A stretch of 64,000 nt of DNA from DASXKD01 sp963806145 (GTDB taxonomy: Bacteria; Actinomycetota; Actinomycetes; Streptosporangiales; Streptosporangiaceae): contig CAWDXD010000050.1 of NCBI GenBank assembly GCA_963806145.1, positions 9,040 to 73,039 on the forward strand. The letters run 5' to 3'. A program made the translations under genes and the position numbers. This document shows, in pieces, positions 17,433 through 26,028 of the stretch (its first letter is position 1; every line of letters starts with the position of its first letter). The notes under the pieces are model-generated. The model was not told where the DNA came from. It saw only the letters and a list, made by a program, of their open reading frames with translations, and searched no databases.

Positions 17433-19304
17433 GTGCCGAAGCTGAGGATCGCGCTCGCCCAGGTGGACTCGACGGTGGGCGACCTGGCGGGGAACGCGGA
17501 GACTATCGTGGCCTGGGCCCGCCGGGCCGCGGGCCGGGGAGCGGACCTGGTCGTGTTCCCGGAGATGATGCTGACCGGGTACCCGGTGGAGGACCTCGCG
17601 CTGCGCGCGTCCTTCGTGGACGCCTCGATCGCGGCCCTGCACGGCACCGCGGCCCGGCTGGCGGCCGAGGGGCTCGGCGGCCTCGCCGTGGTCACCGGGT
17701 ACCTGGGCCGGGAGACCGGGCTGGCACCACGGGTGGGGCGGCCAGCCGGCGCGGCGCAGAACGGCGCGGCCCTGCTCTATGGCGGCCAGGTGGTGGTCAC
17801 CTCGGCCAAGCACCACCTGCCCAACTACGGGGTGTTCGACGAGTACAGGTACTTCGTGCCGGGGAACACGCTGCCGGTCTTCCGCCTCCCCTGCGGCCCG
17901 GCCGCGGACGCCGGGGCCGTGGACGTGGCGATCGCCGTCTGTGAGGACCTCTGGCAGGACGGCGGGCCGGTGGCGGTGACCAGGCAGGCCGGCGCGGGCC
18001 TGCTGGTGGTGCCGAACGCCTCCCCGTACGAGCGGGGCAAGGACAGTGCGCGGCTGGAACTGTGCGTAAACCGGGCCGCCGAGGCCGGCGCCACGCTCGC
18101 CTATGTGAACATGATGGGCGGCCAGGACGAGCTGGTCTTCGACGGCGACTCGGTGATCGTGACCGCCGCCGGCGAACTGCTGGCCCGCGGGCCGCAGTTC
18201 AGCGAGGCGCTCGTGGTCGCCGACCTGGACCTGCCCGCCGCCGACCCCGCCGTCGCACCCGGGGACGCGCCCGCCGACGCCTGCGACGGCACCCAGATGA
18301 CGATCCGGCGGGTGGTGCTGCCGCCTCCGCCCGCTTCCCCAAGCCAGCAGGGCCACGGCCCGGTGACGGAGGAACCGGGCCGGAGGCCAGCGGGGGTTCC
18401 AGGGGGTCGCCCCCCAGGGCTAACACTGTGGCCACGGCTGTCGCCGCTCGCCGAGGTCTACGCCGCCGTGGTCACCGGCGTGCGGGACTACGTCGCCAAG
18501 AACGGGTTCGGGTCGGTGATCCTCGCCCTGTCCGGCGGGATCGACTCGGCGCTGACCGCGACGATCGCGGCGGACGCCATCGGCGCCGACAGGGTGCACG
18601 TCGTGCTGATGCCCAGCCGGCACTCCTCGGAGCACTCCGTGAGTGACGCCGAGGACCTGGTCAAGCGGCAGGGCGTGCACGCCCGCACGGTGCCGATCCA
18701 GCCCATGGTGGACGCGTTCCAGGCCGGACTGGACCTGACCGGGCTCGCGGCCGAGAACCTCCAGGCACGGGTCCGCGGCGTGATCCTCATGGGCCTGTCC
18801 AATGCCGAGGGGCATCTGGCCCTGACCACCGGCAACAAGTCCGAGCTTGCCACCGGGTACTCCACCCTGTACGGCGACTCGGCCGGCGGGTTCGGCCCCA
18901 TCAAGGACGTGCCCAAGACCCTGGTGTGGGACCTGGCCCGGTGGCGGAACGCCGACGCGGCCAGCCGGGGCGAGACCGCGCCGATCCCGGAGAACTCGAT
19001 CACCAAGCCGCCGAGCGCGGAACTGTCGCCGGGCCAGCTCGACTCGGACTCGCTGCCGGACTACCAGGTCCTCGACGCCATCCTGGACGACTACGTGGTC
19101 AAGGACCTGGGGGTGGCCGGCCTGGTGGCGGCCGGGCATGATCCGGCGCTGGTGGACCGCGTGGTCGCGATGGTGGACCGGGCCGAGTACAAGCGGCGCC
19201 AGTACCCGCCCGGGCCCAAGATCACCCCGCGTAACTTCGGCAGGGACCGGCGGCTGCCGATCACGAACCGGTGGCGGGAACCCGGCCAGTCCCAGTCCCG
19301 CTGA
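17433..19304 (+). CDS. nadE: Glutamine-dependent NAD+ synthase with a repeat-derived linker
   Basis: A 623-residue enzyme for the last step of NAD synthesis: nicotinate adenine dinucleotide to NAD+, using ammonia from glutamine. The N-terminal nitrilase-like glutaminase shows the Glu ('VFPEMMLTGYP'), Lys ('KHHLPNYGVFDEYRYF') and Cys ('AVCEDLWQDGG') triad. The C-terminal synthetase (from about 340) has the 'LSGGIDSALTATIAADAIG' ATP-pyrophosphatase loop and 'TTGNKSELATGYSTLYGD'. Between them, residues about 305-331 are encoded by a copy of the dispersed two-hairpin repeat, giving a Pro/Gly/Arg-rich insert. The start is GTG 17433. The 3' end overlaps the convergent hydrolase gene. Confidence 0.95.
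   Translation: MPKLRIALAQVDSTVGDLAGNAETIVAWARRAAGRGADLVVFPEMMLTGYPVEDLALRASFVDASIAALHGTAARLAAEGLGGLAVVTGYLGRETGLAPRVGRPAGAAQNGAALLYGGQVVVTSAKHHLPNYGVFDEYRYFVPGNTLPVFRLPCGPAADAGAVDVAIAVCEDLWQDGGPVAVTRQAGAGLLVVPNASPYERGKDSARLELCVNRAAEAGATLAYVNMMGGQDELVFDGDSVIVTAAGELLARGPQFSEALVVADLDLPAADPAVAPGDAPADACDGTQMTIRRVVLPPPPASPSQQGHGPVTEEPGRRPAGVPGGRPPGLTLWPRLSPLAEVYAAVVTGVRDYVAKNGFGSVILALSGGIDSALTATIAADAIGADRVHVVLMPSRHSSEHSVSDAEDLVKRQGVHARTVPIQPMVDAFQAGLDLTGLAAENLQARVRGVILMGLSNAEGHLALTTGNKSELATGYSTLYGDSAGGFGPIKDVPKTLVWDLARWRNADAASRGETAPIPENSITKPPSAELSPGQLDSDSLPDYQVLDAILDDYVVKDLGVAGLVAAGHDPALVDRVVAMVDRAEYKRRQYPPGPKITPRNFGRDRRLPITNRWREPGQSQSR
18346..18424 (-). repeat. Dispersed two-hairpin repeat, copy embedded in nadE
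   Basis: It aligns over its whole length (79 bp) with the copy at 20311-20391, with roughly ten differences. The second stem here is GGCCCGGT/ACCGGGCC around 'gacggagga', a compensated change from GGCCCCGT/ACGGGGCC at 20311. It is translated in frame as part of the NadE linker. Confidence 0.85.
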
Positions 19305-20237
19305 GATCCCCCGCGCACGCAAGGACGAACTCCGACACCGCGCTGGCGTATTGCAGCGGCTCGTCGGCGTGCACGAAATGGCCGGCCGCGGCGACTTCGA
19401 GCAACCGGTGATCCGCGGAGGCGCGGCGGAATGCGTCCCGCTGCCCGGGGCTGGTCAGCGGGTCGTGACCCGCCGATGATCAGCAGCGCGGGAGCGGCCA
19501 GCCGCGGCAGCAGGCCGAGCAGCGGTTCGTAGGCGCCGTCGTCCGCGGTGATCGCCAGGTGGTGGCGCATCGAGCCCTCATCGCCCGCCGCGCCGTCCGG
19601 CCGCTCGTGGGCCGCGCGGATCTCCGCCAGGCGGGCCCGGGTGGCCGGATTGGGCACGAAGAACACCTCCCGGTCCTCGGCAAGGGCCTCCAGCGCGGCC
19701 ACGTACGCCGAGCGCAGCGCGCGGGCGGAGGTCTCCCTGTCGGCCGCGGCCAGCGCCGTCAGTGCCGCGTCCTGCCTGCCCCGCTCGGTCAGCATCAGGG
19801 CGACGCGCGGCAGGGCCGCCCGCGCGCTGGCCGCCAGGTCCCATACCGGGTTCTCGAACGCCACGGCGGAGACGGCGGCGGGGTGGGCGGCCGCGTACCG
19901 CAGCGCGAGCGAGCCGCCGAAGGACTGGCCCAGCACCGCCCACCGCTCGATGCCGAGCTCCTTCCGCACCGCCTCGCAGTCCTCGACCAGATCGGCGATG
20001 GCCAGCGGGGCGTTCTCCGGCAGCGGACGCGACTGCGGTCCACGCCGCGCTGGTCGAGGCCGATCAGCCGGACCGACGCGGCCGAGCAGAGTCGCCCTGG
20101 AGGGCCATGAAGTCGTGGCAGCCCTGCCCGGGCCCGCCGTGCAGGAACAGCAGCGCCGGGGCGGCGGCATCGCCCCGGATGTCGGTGTAAAGCCCGTGAC
20201 GGGTGAGCCGGTGACCCGCCGCGTGATCGGTGCCCAT
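19261..20237 (-). pseudogene. Alpha/beta-hydrolase (proline iminopeptidase-like), broken by frame changes
   Basis: The parts of one roughly 325-residue hydrolase are found in different frames. The N-terminus 'HGLYTDIRGDAAAPALLFLHGGPGQGCHDFM' has the oxyanion-hole HGGPG. Next come 'VRLIGLDQRGVDRS', then 'GIERWAVLGQSFGGSLALRYAAAHP' with the nucleophile Ser in GQSFGG. After a third break the end reads 'HDPLTSPGQRDAF' (acid) and 'AAGHFVHADEP' (catalytic His). Frames change near 20080, 20036 and 19471; the last is one extra G in a G-run. All catalytic residues survive, so either the gene is freshly broken or the bases are sequencing errors. It is convergent with and overlaps nadE. Confidence 0.75.
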
Positions 20238-20310
20238 GGGGGCCATTGTCGCCCGCGCCGGGCGGCCGCCCGGCGCCGTTCGCAGTCAGCGCAGCAGCAG
20301 CGCCGCGGCC

Positions 20311-20391
20311 AGCGTGGCCAAGGCCCCGTGACGGAGGAACGGGGCCTTGAGCCAGCGGGAGGTTCCAGGGGGGTCGCCCCCCCGGGCTAGC
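20311..20391 (-). repeat. Dispersed two-hairpin repeat, copy after the DUF2891 gene
   Basis: An 81-bp copy with both hairpins: AAGGCCCCGT (20320-20329) pairs with ACGGGGCCTT (20339-20348) around 'gacggagga', and 'ggggggtcgccccccc' forms the second. Its edge CTAG gives the TAG stop codon of the minus-strand DUF2891 gene (20387-20389). Confidence 0.85.
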
Positions 20392-21424
20392 TCAGCATCA
20401 GCACGGCGTAACAGGCGAGCCAGTGCTCGACCATGTAATCGTCCCCGACGACGTGCGGCAGGGCAGCCCCGGCGTGGGTGCGCGCGGCGGCTACGGCCTG
20501 CCCGATGCGCGGGTCCCCGGCGGGCAGCGATTCGGCGATCCGGCGCCAGCACCAGGCGCGGCTGGCGTTCAGCCCGTGCAGGTGGGCGATCTGCCCGTCG
20601 GCGGGGTCCGACACCACGGCCGGGGTGAACAGCGTGGCGGGCTCCCCGCCGGCGATCCCGGGCAGGAACACCGACAGCCAGGTGCCGAACTCGCCCTCCG
20701 GCAGGATCCTTGCCATCAGCTCGGCCTCGCACAGCGCTGGCGACAGGAAGTCGTGCCCGGACGGCTCCCAGGCGGCCGGGTACATGGTGTCCCCGCCGAA
20801 CCAGTCGTAGGCCTTGGCGGTGATCGCCTCGAGCAGCGCCCGGTCCCCGGCCCGGGCCAGCGCGTGCGCGTGGTCCAGCGCCCGCCCCATGCCGAACGCG
20901 CTGTTGGTGTGCACGCCGTAACGGACCGGGTAGGTCGCCTTGGGCAGCCAGTCGAGAAAACACCCGGTCACCGCGTCGGCGAGCGGTTGCAGGGCGGCGG
21001 ACCACTTTTTGCCGTCCGGGTCGTCCAGCGACCGCGCCTCGCAGGCCAGCGCCAGCGCCCAGGCCCAGCCGTAGGGACGCTCCCCCAGGCCGTCCCGGCT
21101 GGTGACGAATTCCACCTCAGCGGCCAGCGCCATCGGCCGGAAGTGCGCGTTCAGCACGGACCTGATCTGCTTGGCGGGGACCACGTCCTCCGCGACGCGC
21201 AGCAGCCGCACCAGCAGCCAGTGCATTTCCACACAGGAGTGCCAGTCATAGCTGCCGTAGAAGGCGGGAGTGCGCGCCCTGGGGCGGAACGGGAAGTCGC
21301 CGGGCGCGGTCATGGTGTGGTAGACCCCGGACGGGAACTCGCGCCTGATGTTGGTGAGCGCCACCTGTGCGTAATCCGCTGCCTCGGTGCGCAGCAGCTC
21401 ACCCCAGTCGTCCGCCAGTTCCAC
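20387..21424 (-). CDS. DUF2891-family protein
   Basis: A 345-residue cytoplasmic protein of the DUF2891 family, whose biochemical role I do not know. Typical family landmarks are 'FPSGVYHTMTAPGDFPFRPRARTPAFYGSYDWHSCVEMHWLLVRLLR' near the N-terminus (quoted in parts: 'FYGSYDWHSCVEMHW'), 'RPYGWAWALAL', 'RYGVHTNSAFGM' and 'HDFLSPALCEAELMARIL'. The helical, His/Trp-rich pattern suggests an alpha/alpha-barrel. The GTG start at 21424 is preceded by GGAGGTG at good spacing. The last codon precedes a TAG that comes from the dispersed repeat. Confidence 0.82.
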   Translation of the reverse strand: MELADDWGELLRTEAADYAQVALTNIRREFPSGVYHTMTAPGDFPFRPRARTPAFYGSYDWHSCVEMHWLLVRLLRVAEDVVPAKQIRSVLNAHFRPMALAAEVEFVTSRDGLGERPYGWAWALALACEARSLDDPDGKKWSAALQPLADAVTGCFLDWLPKATYPVRYGVHTNSAFGMGRALDHAHALARAGDRALLEAITAKAYDWFGGDTMYPAAWEPSGHDFLSPALCEAELMARILPEGEFGTWLSVFLPGIAGGEPATLFTPAVVSDPADGQIAHLHGLNASRAWCWRRIAESLPAGDPRIGQAVAAARTHAGAALPHVVGDDYMVEHWLACYAVLMLS

Positions 21425-21532
21425 GTGTCACCTCCACTGCTCCCCACCGCTGCGTCACCGACGGCCCGAGCGTAGCGCCCGGCCACGGGCGGGCGCACCG
21501 GCCCGCGCCGGCCGGGCTGGCAGACTGGGGCA

Positions 21533-22276
21533 ATGGCGCTCGGCGAATGGCATCAGCAGCAGGCGAATTCCTTTGGCGCAGTGGCTGACGTCTACGAACG
21601 GGGCCGGCCGTCCTATCCCGCGGAGGCGATCGACTGGCTGGTGCCGGCGCATGCCACCCGGGTGGCCGACGTCGGCGCTGGCACCGGCAAGCTGACCCGC
21701 CAGCTTCGCGAGCGCGGCCTGGACGTGATCGCCGTGGAGCCGTCGGCCGGCATGCGGCAGCAGTTGCGCCGCGCGGTGCCGGGGGTACCCGTGCTCGGCG
21801 GCACCGGCGAGGAGATCCCGCTGGCCGACGGCGCCGTGGACATGGTGTTCGCAGCCCAGGCCTGGCACTGGGTGGACCCGGCCCGTGCCGTGCCCGAGGT
21901 GGCCAGGGTGCTGGCTCCCGGCGGCCGGCTGGCCCTGCTGTGGAACCGCCGTGTCGAGGACGAGGAATGGGTCGCGGACCTGTCCACCATCATCGGCAGC
22001 CGCGGTACCCCGGGGTCCAGCAGGCACTTCCCGGAGATCGGGCCGCCGTTCGGGCCGGTGGAGCGGCGCACCGTGGACTGGGTGCACCGGCTGTCCCGGG
22101 CGGAGATGATCGACTGGGTCGCCTCCCGCAGCTATGTGATCACGTTGCCTGACGAGCGGCGCCACAGCGTGCTCGCCCAGGTCCAGGACCTGCTCGACAC
22201 GCACCCGGCACTGGCCGGCGAGGACGAGATCGCCCTGAACATGGTGACCCGCTGCTCCCGCGCGGACCTCTGCTAG
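21533..22276 (+). CDS. Class I SAM-dependent methyltransferase
   Basis: A 247-residue methyltransferase of the UbiE/type-11 group. 'RVADVGAGTGKLTRQLRERG' (about 43-62) is motif I, 'VIAVEPSAGMRQQLRRA' motif II, and 'FAAQAWHWVDPARAVPEVARVLAPGGRLALLWN' holds motifs for the acceptor region. The N-terminus 'FGAVADVYERGRPSYPAEAIDWL' is a common family opening. The substrate cannot be predicted. Its TAG stop (22274-22276) lies at the edge of a dispersed repeat copy, and the gene is divergent from DUF2891. Confidence 0.88.
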   Translation: MALGEWHQQQANSFGAVADVYERGRPSYPAEAIDWLVPAHATRVADVGAGTGKLTRQLRERGLDVIAVEPSAGMRQQLRRAVPGVPVLGGTGEEIPLADGAVDMVFAAQAWHWVDPARAVPEVARVLAPGGRLALLWNRRVEDEEWVADLSTIIGSRGTPGSSRHFPEIGPPFGPVERRTVDWVHRLSRAEMIDWVASRSYVITLPDERRHSVLAQVQDLLDTHPALAGEDEIALNMVTRCSRADLC

Positions 22277-22385
22277 CCCGGGGGGACGACCCCCCTGGAA
22301 CCCCCCGATGGCTCAAGGCCCCGTTCCTTCGTCACGGGGCCTTGGCCCTGCTGGCCTGGGGACGACCCCCCGCTTGCTCAGGGCC
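22272..22385 (+). repeat. Dispersed two-hairpin repeat, copy and partial second copy between convergent genes
   Basis: This begins with 'gctagcccggggggacgacc', then the AAGGCCCCGT (22315-22324) / ACGGGGCCTT (22334-22343) stem, then a truncated second unit 'gctggcctggggacgacccccc'. It fills the space between the convergent methyltransferase and winged-helix genes, and provides the methyltransferase stop codon. It could act as a two-way terminator. Confidence 0.85.
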
Positions 22386-22387
22386 TG

Positions 22388-23458
22388 TCAGGCCGGGCTG
22401 AGGAAGCGCTCGACCTCGGCGGCGTCCGCGGCCAGGGCGGCCGCGTCGGCATCGGGAAGGTCCGCGAACGGTGCCAGCGCGACCTTGCCGCCGGGCAGGC
22501 TCCAGGTACCGACGGCGCGGCCGCGGACCAGCGCGAACGGCCGGAACAGTCCGTTGACCGCGATCAGCCGGCCGTGCGGGCCGACGACCGGGTCTCGTGA
22601 GTCCCAGCCCAGCAGCAGGGGGTCGTAGGCGCCGAGCAGGCGCGGCGGTGGCAACGGGCGCTCACCGTGCCGCCCGGCCAGGTCCGCGAGACCGTCGTCG
22701 CGGTCGGCGAGCCGCCCGGCGACCGCGGCCAGGCCGCACCTGGCGTCGCGCAGCGGCAGCCCCGCCCACTTGGCGAGGTCGCGGTCGGTAGCCGGGCCAT
22801 GGCCAGCCAGGTAACGGACGGCCAGCTCGGCCAGGGCCCGGTCCCGATCGAACGTCGCGTGCTGCGTGGGCGGGGTACCGAGCCAGTCACGCACCAGCGC
22901 ATAGGCGTGGTCGCGCCCGGCCATCGGGCCGCGCACGACGAGCCCGCGCAGGCTGGCCAGCGCGAGCAGGTGGACGATGGCCTGGCCCTGCGTGCGCACT
23001 CCGGCCGCCGCGATCCGTTCCGCAAGCTGCGCCCGGGTCAGCGGGCCCTCGGCGGTCACCGCCCGCTCGATGACCGCGGCCCCGCGCTCGGCATCGGCGG
23101 GCGGTACGCCTTCCTGGGCGAGCCTGCGGGCGTTGCCGCGCAGCAGCGGCGGCGTGGTCAGCGGATGCAGCCACCAGTAGTCCTCGGCCAGCACCAGGTG
23201 CAGCGTGCCCCGGTTCAGCCAGGTCACTACGACGCTGCGATCCCGGGTGAGGGCGGCGTCGACGTCGGCGGCCGATTGCGCGCGGCTGCGGGCGCGCACC
23301 GCCAGCCGGGCCCCGCGCGGGTCCTGCGCCTGGATGGCGAGCAGCCAGCGGGCCACCTCGGCCGTTCCTTCGGCGGGGGGCCCGGACAGCAACTGGGCCG
23401 CCAGCCGCTGCGCCTGCCGTCGCTCCAGCGGGCCGGCCGCGGCGTCCGGTGTGGTCAT
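22388..23458 (-). CDS. Winged-helix DNA-binding-domain protein (HTH_42 family)
   Basis: A 356-residue protein of the winged-helix family that includes YcaQ-like DNA glycosylases. Landmarks are 'AEVARWLLAIQAQDPRGARLAVRAR', 'VVTWLNRGTLHLVLAEDYWWLHPLTTP' and, in the C-terminal half, 'LGAYDPLLLGWDSRDPVVG' and 'VNGLFRPFALVRGRAVGTWSL'. Whether it is a regulator or an interstrand-crosslink glycosylase is not decidable here. It is the last gene of the MFS-TetR operon, 26 bp after tetR. Confidence 0.8.
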   Translation of the reverse strand: MTTPDAAAGPLERRQAQRLAAQLLSGPPAEGTAEVARWLLAIQAQDPRGARLAVRARSRAQSAADVDAALTRDRSVVVTWLNRGTLHLVLAEDYWWLHPLTTPPLLRGNARRLAQEGVPPADAERGAAVIERAVTAEGPLTRAQLAERIAAAGVRTQGQAIVHLLALASLRGLVVRGPMAGRDHAYALVRDWLGTPPTQHATFDRDRALAELAVRYLAGHGPATDRDLAKWAGLPLRDARCGLAAVAGRLADRDDGLADLAGRHGERPLPPPRLLGAYDPLLLGWDSRDPVVGPHGRLIAVNGLFRPFALVRGRAVGTWSLPGGKVALAPFADLPDADAAALAADAAEVERFLSPA

Positions 23459-23484
23459 GCACCCTTTCTAGCGTGGGACCGGTT

Positions 23485-24099
23485 CTAGCGCGGCGCCAGG
23501 CCCAACAGCAGCTCGTCCACCACCCGCTCCACGTACCCGGGCGGCATGCTGGACTTGTCATACTTCCCGCGGGCGAGGACGGCACCGGTCAGCATGAACA
23601 GCGCGGCCTCGATGTCGGTGCTCGCGCGCAGCTCGCCGGTGGCCACGCCGCGGCGCAGCACCGACCTGATCACCTCGCGGCGCGGTTCCAGCATCGTCTC
23701 CACATAGCGCGCCATCAGCCGGGGGTACTTGGCCCCCTCACCGAGCAGCAGCGCGAACTCCCTGGCCCGGCGCGGGTCGGCGACCGAGTCGCGCATGGCG
23801 GCCAGCACCGTCACCAGGTCCTCACGGGCCGACCGGCCGGCCGGCTCGGGCAGCGGGGCTTGCAGTGACCCGATCGCGTCCAGGAGCAGATCTTCCTTGC
23901 CCGGCCAGCGCCGGTAGATGGTGGCCTTACCCACGCCCGCGCGGGCCGCCACCGTCTCGATGCACAGGCCCTCGGGCCCGGACTCGGCGAACACGCTGAG
24001 CGCGGCGTCGATGATGGCGCGCTCGGCACGCTCGCTGCGGGGCCGGCCGGGCCGTCGCCGGGCCGGCCCGGCATCCGTCTTCACTCCAGCCGGAGGCAT
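23485..24099 (-). CDS. TetR-family transcriptional repressor
   Basis: A 204-residue repressor. The N-terminal TetR DNA-binding domain reads 'RAERAIIDAALSVFAESGPEGLCIETVAARAGVGKATIYRRWPGKEDLL' (in parts: 'AARAGVGKATIYRRWPGKE' at about 50-68 is the recognition helix and its flank). The C-terminal half is a ligand-binding helical domain. It begins 4 bp after the MFS gene, so it is in the same operon as its probable target. The palindrome at 25914-25932 upstream of the operon is its likely operator. Confidence 0.92.
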   Translation of the reverse strand: MPPAGVKTDAGPARRRPGRPRSERAERAIIDAALSVFAESGPEGLCIETVAARAGVGKATIYRRWPGKEDLLLDAIGSLQAPLPEPAGRSAREDLVTVLAAMRDSVADPRRAREFALLLGEGAKYPRLMARYVETMLEPRREVIRSVLRRGVATGELRASTDIEAALFMLTGAVLARGKYDKSSMPPGYVERVVDELLLGLAPR

Positions 24100-24103
24100 C
24101 CGC

Positions 24104-25831
24104 TCATCCCTCCCTCACCGCGGGGGTGCCCTGGCCCTCCGCCACAGCCTCGCGGCCGGGCGCGGCCTCGCCGATGAGCACCGCCTCGTTCGCGGGCACT
24201 GCCCCATTTACCGCCGCGGCCCCGCTCGCGCTGGCGCCGGCCGCGGCCTGGCGGGCGGCACCGGCCGCGGCGCGGCCCGGCATCCAGCGCATCACGACGA
24301 GCGCGCCGAGCAGCGTGATCGCCGCGGAGATCAGCGTGGTGAGGTGCATCGCGTGCACGAACGAGGTGTCGGCGAACGCCGCCAGGTCCCGGCCCGCCGG
24401 GCCCAGCTTCGCAGCCACCGCCTGGCTCGCGGTGATCGAACTGGTGGCGGCGTTCCGCTCGGCGGCGGGCAGGGCACTCAGGTGCGGGCTGAGCTGGTTG
24501 CGGTAGGCCTGGGCCAGGATGGAGCCGAGCACGGCCACGCCGAGCGCGCCGGACACCTGGCGGGCAGTGTTGGTCAGCGCGGAACCAGCGCCGGCCCGTT
24601 CCCTGGGCACCACCGACATCACCGCCTCGGTGGCGGGCGGCATGACCAGGCCCATCCCCGCGCCCTGCACGAAGAACGCCACGGCCAGCACCCAGATAGG
24701 CGTGGTGAGGCCGAGCAGCTGGTAGCTGACCAGTGCGGCGGTGACCAGCAGCAAGCCGGTCGCCACGACGGACTTGGTGCCGAACCGCCGGACCAGGGCC
24801 GCGCTGCGCGGGGCCGTCAGCATCTGCGCCACGGCGAACGCCAGCGAGAAGGCGCCGGCCTTCAGCGGGGTGTACCCGCGGACGCTCTGCAGGTAGAAGC
24901 TCAGGAAGAACAGCGCGCCCAACATGCCGAAGAACACCAGCGACAGCGCGCCGATCGCGGACGACAGCCGCGCGTCACGGAACAGCCGCACGTCCAGCGA
25001 CGGGTACCGGACCCTGGCCTCGTACCAGACGAAGAAGGCGAGTATCGCCAGGCCGCCGAGCGCCGGGCCGAGCACGCCCGGGTGCACCCAGGTGCCCTTG
25101 TCGCCGCCCTGGATGATGCCGTACACAAGGAGCACCAGGCCGGCGATGGAGGCGAGCACGCCCACGTAGTCGATCCGCCCGGGGCTGGGGTTCTTCGACT
25201 CGGGCACCAGCAGCGCGGTCGCCACCACGCTCGCGGCGCAGAACGGCACGTTGATCAGGAAGACCGAGCCCCACCAGAAGTGGGCGAGCAGCAGGCCGCC
25301 GACGATGGGGCCGATGGCGATGCCGATGCCGACGGCCACGGCCCAGATCCCGATGGCGCGAGGCCGCTCCGCGGGGTCGAACACGTTGGAGATGATCGAC
25401 AGTGTCTGCGGCATCACCGCCGCCGCGCCCAGGCCCATCGCCGCGCGGGCCCAGACAAGCTGGTCGGGCGAGTGGGAGTACGCGGTCATCAGGGAGAACA
25501 GGCCGAACGAGGCCAGCCCGAGCATGAGCATCCGCTTGCGGCCGATCCGATCCCCCACCACACCGAAGGTGAAGAGCAGGCCGGCGAACACCAGCGTGTA
25601 GGAGTTGATCGCCCACTCGAGCTGGCTCTGGCTCGCCCCGAGGCCCCCGGCAGGTTCGGCGATGGTCTTGAGCGCGACGTTGAGGACGGTGTTGTCCAGC
25701 ACGATCGCCATCAGGCTGGTGATCAGCACGCCCAGGATGATCCAGCGGCGCCGGTACACCTTGGCGTCTATATCGGCGAGCGGGGCAACGCTGGAGGTAC
25801 CTGCCTGCGGAGAAACACCGGGTACGTCCAT
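24104..25831 (-). CDS. MFS drug-efflux transporter, DHA2 (EmrB/QacA) family
   Basis: A 575-residue, 14-helix proton-coupled exporter of the DHA2 family. The first helices contain 'LDNTVLNVALKTIAEPAGG' (motif D1, with the conserved Asp), 'GVVGDRIGRKRMLMLGL' (motif A) and 'WARAAMGLGAAAVMP' (motif B); 'GSVFLINVPFCAASVV' is the family motif C-like stretch. The C-terminal tail past about 525 is Ala-rich. It is first in an operon with tetR and the winged-helix gene, and its promoter region holds a perfect TetR-type palindrome. This arrangement suggests an inducible efflux pump; the substrate is unknown. Confidence 0.92.
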   Translation of the reverse strand: MDVPGVSPQAGTSSVAPLADIDAKVYRRRWIILGVLITSLMAIVLDNTVLNVALKTIAEPAGGLGASQSQLEWAINSYTLVFAGLLFTFGVVGDRIGRKRMLMLGLASFGLFSLMTAYSHSPDQLVWARAAMGLGAAAVMPQTLSIISNVFDPAERPRAIGIWAVAVGIGIAIGPIVGGLLLAHFWWGSVFLINVPFCAASVVATALLVPESKNPSPGRIDYVGVLASIAGLVLLVYGIIQGGDKGTWVHPGVLGPALGGLAILAFFVWYEARVRYPSLDVRLFRDARLSSAIGALSLVFFGMLGALFFLSFYLQSVRGYTPLKAGAFSLAFAVAQMLTAPRSAALVRRFGTKSVVATGLLLVTAALVSYQLLGLTTPIWVLAVAFFVQGAGMGLVMPPATEAVMSVVPRERAGAGSALTNTARQVSGALGVAVLGSILAQAYRNQLSPHLSALPAAERNAATSSITASQAVAAKLGPAGRDLAAFADTSFVHAMHLTTLISAAITLLGALVVMRWMPGRAAAGAARQAAAGASASGAAAVNGAVPANEAVLIGEAAPGREAVAEGQGTPAVREG

Positions 25832-25874
25832 CGATCCCCTTCCGGGCCTGTCGCCAGCGCCGCGGCCCGTTCAT

Positions 25875-25903
25875 CCCGGGGCGGCGGGCCCCGCCGCCCC
25901 GGG
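25875..25903. promoter_or_regulatory. 29-bp near-perfect palindrome in the leader of the MFS-tetR operon
   Basis: Two 14-bp arms (25875-25888 and 25890-25903) flank a single base, between the operator and the MFS start codon at 25831. In the transcript it would form a very stable hairpin about 45 nt before the start codon. It may act in attenuation, as a terminator for antisense transcription, or as a further binding site. Confidence 0.5.
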
Positions 25904-25913
25904 AAGGCCAACA

Positions 25914-25932
25914 ATACGGAACTGGTCCGTAT
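25914..25932. promoter_or_regulatory. TetR-type operator
   Basis: ATACGGA-ACTGG-TCCGTAT: perfect 7-bp arms around 5 bp, 83 bp upstream of the MFS ATG and 97 bp upstream of panB. On the minus strand TTGCGA and TATTGT flank the site at about promoter spacing (15 nt), so binding would cover the RNA polymerase contacts. Assignment to the TetR at 23485 is inferred from operon context. Confidence 0.72.
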
Positions 25933-26028
25933 CGCAAAACATTCCCGGGCTACCCGCCGCCTGGACAGCGTGGCATGCTGAAAGCGTCCGGGGACGCCAC
26001 CACGGCGCCACGAGGCAGGAGGATTCCC

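Noticed and set aside
15113..17944. A 943-codon plus-strand open frame opposite the peptidase and glutamine synthetase genes
   Set aside because: It is antisense to two well-supported genes and runs into nadE in the wrong frame; no domain is recognisable.
23918..25981. A 687-codon plus-strand open frame opposite tetR and the MFS gene
   Set aside because: It is a shadow of the transporter gene with no hydrophobic pattern or motif; the minus-strand genes are certain.
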